From: CAZADH01 sp964483805
GTDB lineage: Bacteria > Muiribacteriota > Ozemobacteria > Ozemobacterales > Ozemobacteraceae
Direction: 5' to 3'
DNA: 64,000 bases
Assembly: GCA_964483805.1 (NCBI GenBank)
Contig: CAZADH010000004.1
Coordinates: 1 to 64,000, forward strand
Positions 24,651-34,700 of this stretch are shown piece after piece (positions within the stretch are counted from its first letter, which is position 1; every line of letters begins with the position of its first letter). The notes below the pieces were generated by a model. That model worked only from the letters and a program-made list of their open reading frames with translations, was not told the origin of the DNA and did not search any database. Both the position numbers and the translations under genes were made by a program.

Positions 24651-24688
24651 ACACCTTTCGATCGTAACGTCTTTCCTGCCGACTTGAC

Positions 24689-24719
24689 CAAGCGGGCCCC
24701 ACATGGCCCGCTTGTTTTG
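24689..24719 (+). terminator. terminator after the zinc-finger gene
   Basis: A 10-bp stem CAAGCGGGCC/GGCCCGCTTG with a 6-base loop, followed by TTTTG. Confidence 0.8.
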
Positions 24720-24783
24720 TCCGTCCCGCGCGTGTTGATGTTCGGGGCCGTCGAGCCTCTACCACTTGCCGTGGGGCGTGTGC

Positions 24784-24789
24784 TATAAT
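24784..24789 (+). promoter_or_regulatory. -10 element giving a leaderless transcript
   Basis: Perfect TATAAT whose last base is 7 bases before ATG 24797, so transcription should start at or next to the start codon. No good -35. Confidence 0.5.
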
Positions 24790-24796
24790 CGGCCGC

Positions 24797-25018
24797 ATGT
24801 TCTATTACTATGCGGTTCCCGCCTATCTGACGCTCCTGTTTCTTGTCTGTTACTGGGGCGTGCGGCTGATCCTGCGTGTTTTTGACGCGGCCAATCCGTT
24901 CTGGGACCAATGGGACCACTGGAAAACGTTTGTCCCCTTTCTCGGTTACGTTGAGTTCGCGATTCTCGGCGCCATCGTCTATTACATCGTTCGCGTCGAG
25001 TTGCAGGGCATGGCCTGA
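24797..25018 (+). CDS. small two-helix membrane protein
   Basis: 73 residues with two hydrophobic helices (about 6-28 and 47-65) joined by an aromatic, charged loop FWDQWDHWKTF. Both termini are probably on the same side. No family is recognised. There is no Shine-Dalgarno site, but TATAAT lies 7 bases before ATG, pointing to leaderless translation. It precedes the HD-domain gene by 139 bp and may be in its operon. Confidence 0.6.
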   Translation: MFYYYAVPAYLTLLFLVCYWGVRLILRVFDAANPFWDQWDHWKTFVPFLGYVEFAILGAIVYYIVRVELQGMA

Positions 25019-25157
25019 GATCTCCGCTGCGCCGATTGGGTGCTCCTTTGAGCCGGGCGCGGTGGTGTTGGTGGGTGCGAGACAGAGCCCCGAGTTGCCT
25101 GAAAAGCCCGGGCAAAGCCGGTAACAACCGGATCAAAGATGGGAAAGGAGCGTTGGT

Positions 25158-25691
25158 GTGCGCGACGAACTGGTGAAACTGATTCCTGAGTTCAACGAGA
25201 TTCATGACGCCGATCTGCGCGAAAAGACGATCAAAGCCTGGGAAATGGCCATGGTGCGCGGCGGATGGCAGCCCAAAGACCTGCACGAAATCCCGTTCAC
25301 GTTGTTGATCCCCGACACCAAAGTGTCGTTTCTCGATCACACCCGCGGTGTGACCCGCGTTGCGATCGGGATGTATGAAGCGTTGACGCCGATCTATGGG
25401 GCGCGGATGCCGATCAACCGTGACATCCTGGTCAGTGGTGCCATCCTCCACGACGTCGGCAAGTTGCTCGAATACAAGCGCGATGGCGCGAAGTATGTGA
25501 AGAGCGCCAACGGCAAGCTGTTGCGCCACCCATTCTCGGGGGCGCAGATTGCCGCGCTGGCCGGGTTGCCCGACGAGATCGGCCACATCATCGCCACGCA
25601 CGCGAAAGAGGGCGATCTCGGCAAACGCATTACCGAGGGTATTCTCGTGCACCACGCCGACTTCACCAATTTTGAACCCCTGCACGGGTAA
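25158..25691 (+). CDS. HD-domain phosphohydrolase
   Basis: 177 residues. The HD superfamily metal ligands can be read: H in FLDHTRGVTRVAIG, the HD pair in SGAILHDVGKLLEYK, H in IIATHAKEGD, and the terminal HHADF. Such single-domain proteins hydrolyse nucleotide or phosphate esters; the substrate is unknown. The start is GTG 25158, with AAAGGAG upstream. It lies 63 bp ahead of the aconitase-type genes, so it may act on an intermediate or regulator of the same pathway, but that is only inferred from position. Confidence 0.8.
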   Translation: MRDELVKLIPEFNEIHDADLREKTIKAWEMAMVRGGWQPKDLHEIPFTLLIPDTKVSFLDHTRGVTRVAIGMYEALTPIYGARMPINRDILVSGAILHDVGKLLEYKRDGAKYVKSANGKLLRHPFSGAQIAALAGLPDEIGHIIATHAKEGDLGKRITEGILVHHADFTNFEPLHG

Positions 25692-25754
25692 TTCGCTCAG
25701 CAATACGTTGCGAATACAATAGCAATACCACGTCCGTAAAGGAGATCGTTCAAC

Positions 25755-27011
25755 ATGGGACGCACTTTTGCCGAGAAGGTTCTCGGAAAGGCGGCCGGTC
25801 AGGCGGTCAAGGCCGGCGATGTGGTCACCGTCGAACCCCATTTCTGCATGAGTCACGACAATGCGGCGCCGATTGCCAAGACTTTCAAGAAAATCGGTGT
25901 CGCCAATGTCTGGAAGCCGGAACGCCTGGTGTTCATTCTCGATCACGCTGTGCCGGCGCCCAGCGACGAGCATGCGGTCAATCACAAAGAGATTCGCGAG
26001 TTTGTGGCCGCGCAGAAGATCCCCAACTTCTACGATGTGACGAGCAAGGGTGGTGTGTGCCACCAGGTCATGTGCGAGGAGGGCTTCGCCCTGCCCGGTC
26101 TGATCATGATCGGCAGCGACAGCCACACCTGCACCTACGGCGCGTTTGGTGCGTTTTCCACGGGGATCGGCCGCTCCGAGATGGCGGCGGCTTGGGCCAC
26201 CGGCCAGATCTGGTTCCGGGTGCCCGAGTCGTTGAAGATCACGTGCACCGGCAGGTTCAAGCCGGGCGTGACCGCCAAAGACCTGATTCTCAAGATCATC
26301 GGTGACATCAAGGCCGATGGTGCCGATTACATGTCGGTCGAGTTCCATGGGGCTGGCATCGAGGCGATGAGTCTGGCCGAGCGCATGACCCTGTGCAACA
26401 TGGGCATCGAGATGGGGGCCAAAAACGCGGTGTGTCCGCCGGATGCGAAGGTTCTCGAGGCGATCAAACCGATCGCGAAGACGAAGGACTGGGAAGCGCT
26501 GTGGGCTGATGCCGACGCCGTGTATGCCAAAGAGCTCACCTACGATCTGGGTGCCCTCGAGCCTTGTGTGGCGAAGCCGCACACGGTCGACAACTACGCG
26601 GCGATTGGCGCCGTCAAAGGGACGAAGATCCATCAGGCCTTCCTGGGCAGTTGCACGAATGCGCGCATCGAAGACCTGCGCGAAGCGGCGAAAATCATGA
26701 AGGGCAAGCAGGTGGCGGTGCGCACCATCGTCATCCCTGCGTCGTGGCGGGTTTACCGGCAGGCCGCCAAGGAAGGCCTGATCGACGTCATGCTCGATGC
26801 CGGGTGCATCTTCACGAATCCCGGTTGCGGTCCGTGCATGGGCAACCACGGCGGCATTCTCGCTCCTGGCGAAATCTGCATCTCGACGGCGAATCGCAAC
26901 TTCAAGGGGCGCATGGGCAACAAAGACAGTTTCATCTACCTGGCGAGTCCGCTGACCGTGGCCGCATCGGCCCTCGAGGGCGAGATCGCCGATCCGCGGG
27001 AGGTGGTGTGA
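25755..27011 (+). CDS. aconitase/3-isopropylmalate dehydratase-type large subunit
   Basis: 418 residues, the archaeal/short LeuC-HacA type. The 4Fe-4S cysteines are present in GSCTNAR and NPGCGPCMG, and the active-site strings GSDSHTCTYG and DHAVPAPSDEHA are intact. It dehydrates and rehydrates a hydroxy-acid (3-isopropylmalate, homoaconitate, methylmalate or citrate) together with the small subunit encoded 1 bp downstream. The substrate is not decided by this subunit. The downstream dehydrogenase has isocitrate-dehydrogenase features, which favours citrate to isocitrate. AAAGGAG precedes the ATG, and a cluster of CAATAC half-sites lies just upstream at 25697-25725. Confidence 0.9.
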   Translation: MGRTFAEKVLGKAAGQAVKAGDVVTVEPHFCMSHDNAAPIAKTFKKIGVANVWKPERLVFILDHAVPAPSDEHAVNHKEIREFVAAQKIPNFYDVTSKGGVCHQVMCEEGFALPGLIMIGSDSHTCTYGAFGAFSTGIGRSEMAAAWATGQIWFRVPESLKITCTGRFKPGVTAKDLILKIIGDIKADGADYMSVEFHGAGIEAMSLAERMTLCNMGIEMGAKNAVCPPDAKVLEAIKPIAKTKDWEALWADADAVYAKELTYDLGALEPCVAKPHTVDNYAAIGAVKGTKIHQAFLGSCTNARIEDLREAAKIMKGKQVAVRTIVIPASWRVYRQAAKEGLIDVMLDAGCIFTNPGCGPCMGNHGGILAPGEICISTANRNFKGRMGNKDSFIYLASPLTVAASALEGEIADPREVV

Positions 27012-27012
27012 C

Positions 27013-27522
27013 ATGAAGATCAAAGGCAAGGTCTGGAAGTACGGCGATGACGTGAACACCGACGTCATTTTTCCCGGCAAATACACCTACACGATCAAAG
27101 ACCGGGCCGAGATGGCCAAGGTCGCTTGCGAAGATCTCGATCCGACGTTCACCAAAGAGGCGCAGAAGGGCGACATCATCGTGGCCGGCAAGAACTTCGG
27201 GTGCGGGTCCAGTCGCGAACAGGCGGTCACCTGCATCAAAGAGCGGGGCATCGGCTGCATCATTGCCAAGGGTTTCGCCCGCATCTATTACCGCAATGCG
27301 CTCAACGAGGGGTTGCCGATCATCGTGTCGGCCGAGGCCGTCGAGGCCATCAAGGCAGGCGAGCAGGTCGAGATCGACTTCGATCAGAGTCAGATCGTCA
27401 CTGCATCGGGCCAGAAGTTTGCCTTCCCTGCCTACCCCGAGTTCGTTCGCGGTCTGATCGAAGACGGTGGTTTGATTCCCCACGTCCAGAAGAAGATCAA
27501 GCAACAAGCCTCACGGCAATAG
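27013..27522 (+). CDS. aconitase/3-isopropylmalate dehydratase-type small subunit
   Basis: 169 residues. The swivelling-domain signatures are present: DDVNTDVIFPGKY, GCGSSREQA and KGFARIYYRNALNEGLPII. The substrate-selecting loop after PGK reads YTYT, which differs from the YLRT and YLVY types I know from characterised homoaconitase and isopropylmalate isomerase, so specificity stays open. It begins 1 bp after the large-subunit stop and must be co-translated with it. Confidence 0.9.
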   Translation: MKIKGKVWKYGDDVNTDVIFPGKYTYTIKDRAEMAKVACEDLDPTFTKEAQKGDIIVAGKNFGCGSSREQAVTCIKERGIGCIIAKGFARIYYRNALNEGLPIIVSAEAVEAIKAGEQVEIDFDQSQIVTASGQKFAFPAYPEFVRGLIEDGGLIPHVQKKIKQQASRQ

Positions 27523-27589
27523 ACGTGCGGCCGCCCGCAATCCTCCACGTCGTCGCGGTGCGCCATCGTGCGCCCGCAGGTTGATATAA

Positions 27590-27600
27590 ATACATTGTAA
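27590..27600. repeat. one-mismatch ATAC/GTAT site at the dehydrogenase ribosome site
   Basis: ATACATTGTAA directly abuts the AGGAG of the next gene, so a protein bound here could affect transcription through the junction or mRNA structure at the start. Confidence 0.4.
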
Positions 27601-27617
27601 GGAGACAAAGGAAAGCA

Positions 27618-28742
27618 ATGGCGAAGACCTACAAGATTGCCTGGTTGCCCGGTGACGGTGTCGGCGTCGAAGTCATGGATGCGACGCGCAAGGTTCTCGA
27701 TGCGGTCGGTTTCAAGGCCGAATACATTCACGGCGATATCGGTTGGGATTGTTGGTGCAAGGAAGGCGACGCCTTCCCGCAGCGAACCATCGATCTGCTC
27801 AAGAGCGTCGATGCGGCAATGTTCGGTGCCATCACCTCGAAGCCGGTCAAAGAGGCCGAGGCTGAGCTCGTGCCGGAACTTCGCGGCAAAGGCCTGGTCT
27901 ACCGGTCTCCGATCGTGCGCATGCGCCAGATGTTCGATCTGTACACGTGTCTGCGGCCGACCAAGGGCTATGCCGGCAATCCGCTGAACTTCAAAGAGAA
28001 CATCGATCTCGTCGTTTTCCGCGAAAACTGCGAAGACATGTACGTCGGTGTCGAGTTCAACCCGGTTCCGAGTGAGTTGGCGACGTGCCTTGCGAAGATC
28101 TCGAAGCCGTTTGCGACCTTCAAAGATCTGCCCGGCGACCAATATGCCGTGTCGTGCAAGATCAACACGCGCAAAGGGACCGAGCGCATCGTGCGGGCGG
28201 CGTTTGAATTCGCCAAGAAGTTCAACCGCAAGAAGGTCACCATCGTCCACAAAGCCAACGTCGTGCGTGCCACTGACGGCCTCTTCCTCGAAGTGGCCAA
28301 GAGTGTCGCCAAGGAATACCCGAACATCAAGTGGGACGACGCCAACATCGATGCCATGTGCATGTGGCTGTTGAAGAACCCCTTCAATTACGACGTGCTC
28401 GTGGCTCCGAATCTGTACGGCGACATCATTTCCGATCTGTGCGCCCAGATGGTCGGCGGGTTGGGCTTCGGTTGCAGCGGCAATATCGGTGAGAAGTTGG
28501 CTGTCTTCGAACCGACGCACGGCTCAGCGCCCAAGTATGCCGGTCAAGACAAGGTCAACCCGCTGGCCACCATTCTGGCGGCCAAGATGATGCTCGATTG
28601 GCTGGGTGAGACCGAAATGGGAACCCGGGTCGAGCAGGCCGTGGCCAAGGTGATCAAAGAAGGCAAAGCCCGCACGTATGATATGGGCGGCGCGACCAAG
28701 TGCTCGGGCATGGGTGAAGCGGTGGCGGCAGCGCTAAAGTAA
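27618..28742 (+). CDS. isocitrate/isopropylmalate-family dehydrogenase, isocitrate-like
   Basis: 374 residues, the length of short-chain members of the beta-decarboxylating dehydrogenase family. The coenzyme loop reads HGSAPKYAGQDKVNP, with the Lys-Tyr pair that contacts the NADP phosphate in E. coli isocitrate dehydrogenase; NAD-type isopropylmalate enzymes have Asp there. The substrate helix SPIVRMRQMFDLYTCLRP keeps the Ser used for isocitrate binding but not the following Asn. So NADP-isocitrate dehydrogenase is the best guess, with homoisocitrate or isopropylmalate as alternatives. AAGGAG lies about 15 bases upstream. Together with the preceding two genes it would convert citrate to 2-oxoglutarate. 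Confidence 0.8.
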   Translation: MAKTYKIAWLPGDGVGVEVMDATRKVLDAVGFKAEYIHGDIGWDCWCKEGDAFPQRTIDLLKSVDAAMFGAITSKPVKEAEAELVPELRGKGLVYRSPIVRMRQMFDLYTCLRPTKGYAGNPLNFKENIDLVVFRENCEDMYVGVEFNPVPSELATCLAKISKPFATFKDLPGDQYAVSCKINTRKGTERIVRAAFEFAKKFNRKKVTIVHKANVVRATDGLFLEVAKSVAKEYPNIKWDDANIDAMCMWLLKNPFNYDVLVAPNLYGDIISDLCAQMVGGLGFGCSGNIGEKLAVFEPTHGSAPKYAGQDKVNPLATILAAKMMLDWLGETEMGTRVEQAVAKVIKEGKARTYDMGGATKCSGMGEAVAAALK

Positions 28743-28755
28743 ATATAACGTATTG

Positions 28756-28842
28756 AATCGGCCTCGGGCGGTATCGGGGCCGATTAATCGGAACCCCCCG
28801 TCGGCACCCACGGTTTGGGTGGCCGGCGGGGGGTTCCGTTTT
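28756..28842 (+). terminator. two stacked terminator hairpins
   Basis: AATCGGCC/GGGCCGATT (28756-28785), then a long GGAACCCCCCG/CGGGGGGTTCC stem (28790-28836) followed by GTTTTG. This ends the dehydrogenase operon. A one-mismatch palindrome (28743-28753) directly follows the stop codon. Confidence 0.75.
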
Positions 28843-28915
28843 GGGGCGACGGGGGGCCCTGCGCACATCCTGTGCGGCGGCCGTGTGCTGCCGCCCGCCG
28901 CAGGGAAGTGATCCG

Positions 28916-29671
28916 TCAGTTGAGCGTGAGGTTCTGGGTGTAGATGACGAAACCGCCGGCCTCGACCACCAGGGTGTAGTTACCGATGGCCACGTTGCCG
29001 AAGTCGAAGTATCCGTTCGCATCGGTTGTGGTCTTCATCGGTGAGGTCAGCGTCGGGCCGTCGAGTTGAACGAGGGCGCCAGACAGCAAGTTGCCCGTCA
29101 CGCCATCGCGAACCGTGCCGTTGAGCGGCCGCAAACCCGAGGCGGTGTCGGTGGCAGTCGCAGTGGGCGCTTGGAACGGTGGCAGATACACAGGAATCCT
29201 GACGGTGAGATCGTAGATTTCCCACAGGCCCGAATTGGCGCGTTGCAGGAACAGATCGAGCTCGATGCGCACCGGCGTCGACGCTGCGGTGGCTCCCGTG
29301 AGAACCGGAACAAAGTAGGTGTAAACCTGGGCCCGGTCAACGGTGGGATAGGTGACCGACGCGATCTGGAATGGCCACGCCGTACCCGAAAGGTCGGTGT
29401 AGGTGAGGCTGGGTCCGGAGGCGACCGACGTGGTCACCAGAGCGGAGTTTCCCGCGCCGGCAACTGCGGAACGGACATCGAGATGCAATGGGCGGGCAGT
29501 GCCCGACTTCCAGGAACCAATCAGTCGGGATACCGTCTCTTCCGGGCCGGCACCGCCTGGAATGCCGACCGGACTCGAGCTGCCGGCGCCCCCGCAACCC
29601 ACCGCCAGCAGGGTAAGGCCGATGAATGCCGCAATGAAGACCAGACTACGTCGGAACGGAGTGCAGAACAT
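28916..29671 (-). CDS. lipoprotein with carboxypeptidase-regulatory-like domain
   Basis: 251 residues. The signal peptide ends in the lipobox LAVGC, so the mature protein is lipid-anchored. A beta-rich middle domain (about 40-180) is followed by a C-terminal beta-sandwich with LNGTVRDGVTGNLLSGALVQ and DANGYFDFGNVAIGNYTLVV, the pattern of CarboxypepD_reg-like modules. Function unknown, probably surface or periplasmic binding. ATG 29671 has GGGAGGTG upstream, better than a GTG at 29680, and a promoter lies at 29737-29766. Confidence 0.75.
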   Translation of the reverse strand: MFCTPFRRSLVFIAAFIGLTLLAVGCGGAGSSSPVGIPGGAGPEETVSRLIGSWKSGTARPLHLDVRSAVAGAGNSALVTTSVASGPSLTYTDLSGTAWPFQIASVTYPTVDRAQVYTYFVPVLTGATAASTPVRIELDLFLQRANSGLWEIYDLTVRIPVYLPPFQAPTATATDTASGLRPLNGTVRDGVTGNLLSGALVQLDGPTLTSPMKTTTDANGYFDFGNVAIGNYTLVVEAGGFVIYTQNLTLN

Positions 29672-29736
29672 GAACAACACCTCCCAAGATACTCAGCCAC
29701 GATCCGAAAACGAGACGCATTAACCCCATCATTGCA

Positions 29737-29766
29737 TTTCTAGCACACCCCCAATGGGGTGCCAAG
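29737..29766 (-). promoter_or_regulatory. promoter of the lipoprotein gene
   Basis: Minus-strand TTGGCA (29766-29761), 18-bp spacer, TAGAAA (29742-29737), about 65 bp before the start codon. Confidence 0.4.
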
Positions 29767-29810
29767 CAGAATCTCGGCAAAAAGGTCGGAACCTGGGTTC
29801 GCAACAAAGG

Positions 29811-31695
29811 TCACTGAACGTTGTTCAGGGTTCCCGACAGCTCGAAACGCATGACGCGTCCCTCGGGGGCGTCGAAGAACTTGCCGACTGTGAAGTTGAT
29901 CTCACGAATGCCCGGAATCGCCTTGATGCGCTGCAACAACGGCACGAAAATCAGCCGACTTTCGAGTGTCGTGCCCGTGACCTTGATCGAGTCCTGGTCA
30001 TAAGCCAGGGTCAACCCGTTGACGGCGGCGATCTTCGGGGTTCCGGCCGGGCTTGCCCAACCCATGTCGGCATGCAGCATGCCGCGCAGAACATCGAGGC
30101 GCTTGCCGTGGTCGGGTGCAGGTCCCGACTTCAGCNNNNNNNNNNNNNNNNNNNNNNNNNNNNNNNNNNNNNNNNNNNNNNNNNNNNNNNNNNNNNGAGA
30201 CCTTGGCCTGAGCCGGAGGCATGGCGCTGAGTTCGATGGTTTCGAGTCGGCCGTTCTCGCGCTCGAGCAGGTCGGCAAACGCGGGGAACCGGGCGATCGG
30301 GAGCAGGCATTGATACTGATGACCGGTGCTGCTCTCGACCTGGCCGATGACCTCGCCAACCGTGGCCAGGCGTTTGACCACGTCAGAGGACTCGTTGGGG
30401 GTTCGCAGCGCCGTGCGGTCGGCGTCAGGGGACTCGGCCCCGAAGATCAGACGGATGCGGCGCGTTGCCGCCTCCGCCTCGCCCTCGGTGACCTGTTGTT
30501 GCGCCATCTGGCGATAGCCGAGGCGTGCCATGTCGGGAGCAAGTCGCGCCAGCGTGGCCTCGTCGGCAACTTCGCACATCAGGCGCACGTTCTTGCCGGT
30601 CCAGAGCAGTTGCATTTTTTCGCGAAACGCGGACTCCCAGGGGTGCAGGAGCGCCCGCGTCAACAACTCGATGTCAGCGGTGGTCGGCGCCTGCGGCGCA
30701 TGCACCCGGGTGACCAGGGTGAGTCGCCAATTCGGGGCAGTCAGTGGATCGGCGGTACACCGGTCGGGGGTCAATCCGGCTGCATCGATGACCAATTGCG
30801 CCACCGAGGGCCACGCCGAACCAGCCGCGGTGAGGACGAACTTGACCCGCCGCTGGCCATTCTCGCCCTTCTCGAGCGAGATCTCGTCGACCACGGCCGC
30901 CTTTTCGATGGCCGCCAACAATGCCAGCAGGTCTTGGGTCTTCATGAACGCGGGATCGTTGGCAAAGTCGAGATTGTAGACGACGCCGTCACCGAAGCGA
31001 CTGCGCGACACCGAACGGGATCGTTGGGGCAGGCCACGGGCATTGGCGAACGCCTGCAGTTTGTCGAGACTGCCGCCGACCACCTGGACCAGAGAACCGA
31101 GTTCGCTGCTCCATGAATACATCAGCAACACGGGATCGCTCAGGCTGGCAATCTGTGGACCAAGCGGGACCAGCGGCATCTGCGCGGCCGGGCCGAGAAG
31201 CGCCAACAACTGGGCCGGTGAAGCCTGGCCGGCCTGGGTGCCCAGGTGCGCGGCCAGGTCGACATGGAGGCGGGTCGCGGCCGCGCCCTGGTCGGCCGTC
31301 GTCGCGGGCGAGGCCGCACGAATGGTCAATTTCTTCAGGTTGATGCCGGTGAAGCGGGCCGCAGCCCGGTACAACTCATCGAGCTGTGGCAGGCCGGCGA
31401 CGGTACAGACCAGGTGGAGTTCTTCACCCTCACCGCTCGGTCGACTGCTGCAGGTGTCGTAATCGATGTGCAGCCGGGACATCGTCTCGATGAGATGGTT
31501 GATGCGGGCCCCGGAAGCCATCGATAACGCAGGGGCGCTGCGCTCGGGGGTGGGTGGCGCTGCGACATCCGCGTCGAGTCCTTGGGCAAAGGCCTGGTCC
31601 GGTGCAGAAAACGCGAGGTTGACCAGGACAAGCGCCATAAATACGAAAGCAATACGGGATACGCAGAGTCTTGACACGTGTGTCGAAGCGGGCAT
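29811..31695 (-). CDS. exported protein interrupted by an assembly gap, unknown
   Basis: A signal peptide (about 1-38, ending AFAQG) and an alpha/beta body of more than 600 residues. The reading frame before the N block (31695 to 30197) differs from the frame after it (30135 to 29811, ending TLNNVQ). The true gap length is therefore not 61 bases, and one gene spanning the gap is more likely than two. Repeated LTFVTRVHAP-, VKFVLTAAG- and IRLIFGAESP-like beta strands suggest repeated small domains of the kind seen in type IV pilus accessory proteins such as PilO/PilN-like folds, but I cannot confirm it. AGGAGGAG precedes the ATG. It directly follows the PilB-like gene, 71 bp away, and may be its partner. 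Confidence 0.6.
30136..30196. other. assembly gap (61 N)
   Basis: A run of N. The flanking coding frames disagree, so the true length is unknown. Confidence 0.99.
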
Positions 31696-31766
31696 CGCTC
31701 CTCCTCCCAGTCGGACGCGCCATCCGGCCGGTTGTGGTGCCGGGGCGCAGCGTAAAAAACCGGTGA

Positions 31767-34700
31767 TCAGCGTGGGAACTCGAGCATGACCAGGGTGTTG
31801 GTGCCCTGCTTGCTGCGCAGCGACACCTGTCCACGCATGGCTTCGGTCAAGCGTTTGACCACCGCCAGGCCCAGGCCCAGACGCCCGCTCTCGGTGGTTT
31901 GCCCGGCGGTGAACAGGGTTTTCTGACGTTCATCGGAGATGCCGCACCCACTGTCGAACAGAACGAGTTCGACCCGATCGGGGGCCTGCGGCTTGAGTCG
32001 GAGCATGATCTTCAGTTCACCGCCCGCCGGCATGGCCGTCAGCGCATTGACTGCCAGATTGTCGAGAACCGCCTGCAGAGCGGCCTCATCAATGGCGACC
32101 GGGGGAATGTCGGCCGGAAGGTTCTTGGTGATTTTCAAGCCCTTGCCCAGGTTGTTGTTGCTGCTCAGCAAGCGCGCGAGCAGCACGAGGTTTTTGAGTC
32201 GGGCAATCAACCGTTGCTCGACGAAAGCTGCGAGGTTGGTTGGTTTCAACGTCAGTTGGGGCGGATTCAGGAAGCGCAGCAGGTTGTCGAGGTTGAACTG
32301 CATTTTCTGACCCTGTGAATAGATGGCAGGCAGTGCCTGCGCGGCGGCATCGGGGGCCCCGGTGGCGGCCGACAGCGCCTGGATTTGCGCCAGGGGTTCG
32401 GCCAGTTGGCTCTTGAGCGCCTGTGCCTCGAGGGCGGGCAGGCCTCCGGATGCCGGTGTCGGAGCGCCGGCCGTCGCCGCGCCGGGCGTCGCCGGGCCGG
32501 ACGGCATACCGGCGAGTCGCTCGAGTGCGGTGCGGAAGGCCTGGACCTCGGCGGCCACCGCCTGCAAGCCCTTGACCTCGACCACGCCGCTGATGGCGCC
32601 GCCGTGAGCGGCGGTCCCCGGAGCGCCAGCGGTGGGTTTCGCCGCCCCCGCGGCCGGTGCCGCGCCACTGCTCTTGCCGCCCTTTCCCTCGCCGCCTTCG
32701 AGGGTGACGCGGAACACCTCGTCGACGGTCGTGCGCTTCGATAGCAGTTTGTAGAGTCCGGATTCACGCAAGGAGAGCATGCCGTCTTTCAGGGCCTGGC
32801 GGCGCAGGTCTTCCGGAGATGCATTGTTCTCGACGATCTCGCGGAACGTCGAGGTCATTGACAATACTTCGTAAATACCTTGTCGGCCCTTGTACCCGCT
32901 CTGGTCGCAATCCTCGCAACCGGCGCCCTTCGCCAGCACAACATTGTTGAGGTCGATTTCCTTCTCGAGACGACACTTCTCGAGCAGAGTCTTGTTGATG
33001 CCCAGCGACTCGAGCAGATCGGGAGTCGCCTTGTATTCGGTGTAACACGATTTGCAGATCTTGCGCACCAGGCGCTGCGCCTGTACCACCCGCACCGAGG
33101 TGGTGACCATGAACGGGTGGATGCCCATGTTCAGCAAGCGGGCGATGGTGGCCGGCGCATCGTTGGTGTGCAGGGTCGAGATGACCAGGTGGCCCGTCAT
33201 GGCGGCCTTGATCGCGATCGTTGCGGTTTCGTAATCGCGAATCTCACCGATCATGATCGTATTGGGATCTTGCCGCAGGAAGGAGCGCAAGGCGGCTGCG
33301 AAATCGAGGCCGATATCGGGGTGGCACTGCACCTGGTTGATGCCGACCAGGTTGTACTCGACCGGGTCTTCGGCGGTCATGATATTGACCGACGGATTGT
33401 TGAGCAGCGTCAGTGCCGAGTACAGCGTCGTGGTTTTGCCCGAACCCGTCGGGCCGGTAACCAGCACGATGCCGTTCGGGCTCTTGACCCCTTCCATGAA
33501 GCGCTCGAGCATGTGCGGTTCGAACCCGAGCTGGTTGAGGTCGACCTTGAGGTTGCCCTGGTCGAGCAGGCGCATGCAGATCTTTTCGCCCCACACACAC
33601 GGGATCGTCGAAACGCGCAGGTCGAGTTTGCGGTTCTCGAGATGCATCTTGATGCGGCCGTCTTGCGGCAGACGCGTCTCGGCAATGTCGAGATTGCTCA
33701 TGATCTTGATGCGCGAAACAATGGCCGGATGGGCGGCTTTCGGGGGTGTCATGTGCAGCTTCATCATGCCGTCTTTGCGGAAGCGCACGCGCAACTCGGT
33801 CTCGAATGGCTCGATGTGGATGTCGGAGGTGCCGGTGCTGGCGGCCTGCACGATGACGAGGTTCACCAGTTTGATGATGGCGCTGTCGTTCTCGCTCATG
33901 TCGCCGAAGGCGGCGTCGTCGGCGGCCTGTTGATCGGAGCCGATCTTCTCGCTGATCATGTCGAGGCTTTCGCCGTACAGTTTGTCGAGCGACGACATGA
34001 TCGACAGCTCCGAACTGACCACCGGCGCCACCTTGAGACCGGTCATCATCTGGATATGATCGATCGTGATGATGTCGGTCGGATCGGTCATCGCCAGAAC
34101 CATCTTGTCGCCCTCTTTTTTGACGGGGCAGAGAATATGCTCGTAACACAACTTCTTGGGCAACAAACTGCTGATGACCGGGTCGACGACGCTGTCGTCG
34201 AGATCGAGGAACGGAATGTCGAACTGACGTGACAGCGCGATGCCGATCTGCTTATTGGTGGCAAGGCCCTTCTTGACCAAGGCCGCACCCAGCCGGAGCT
34301 TCTGTTCTTTGGCGTAATCGAGGCCCTCTTTGAGCTTGGCGTCGTCGAGAACCTTCATCTCGATCAGAATGTCGCCCAGGCGGCGGGGCGGCCCCTTTTT
34401 TTTCTTGGGGGCCGGGGCGGCACCCTTGGTTGCCGCGGTCTTCATCTGATTGAGCCGGCGATCGAGCTGTTCCCATAAGATCTTCGCCGGGCGCATGGCC
34501 AGAGCGCTCGAACTCATCAATTGCTTCAGGATATCGGTGGCCTGCGGATTGACCATGCCCACCAACAACTCTTGACCGTTGATCTGGATCGGGATGATCT
34601 GCTGCTGTTCCATCACGTCGAGCTTGATCAGCTTGAGGACTTCGGACGGAATCTGCGCGGACTCGAGGTCGACAAACGGTATGTCGAGAACACCGGCCTC

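Noticed and set aside
25019..25157. A possible riboswitch before the HD-domain gene
   Set aside because: The AAAGCC and CCGG hairpin pieces do not fit the conserved cores I know for cyclic di-GMP, glycine, cobalamin or THF riboswitches.
30000..31700. Treating the exported gene as a frameshifted pseudogene
   Set aside because: The frame change falls exactly on the N block, so a wrong gap length explains it.
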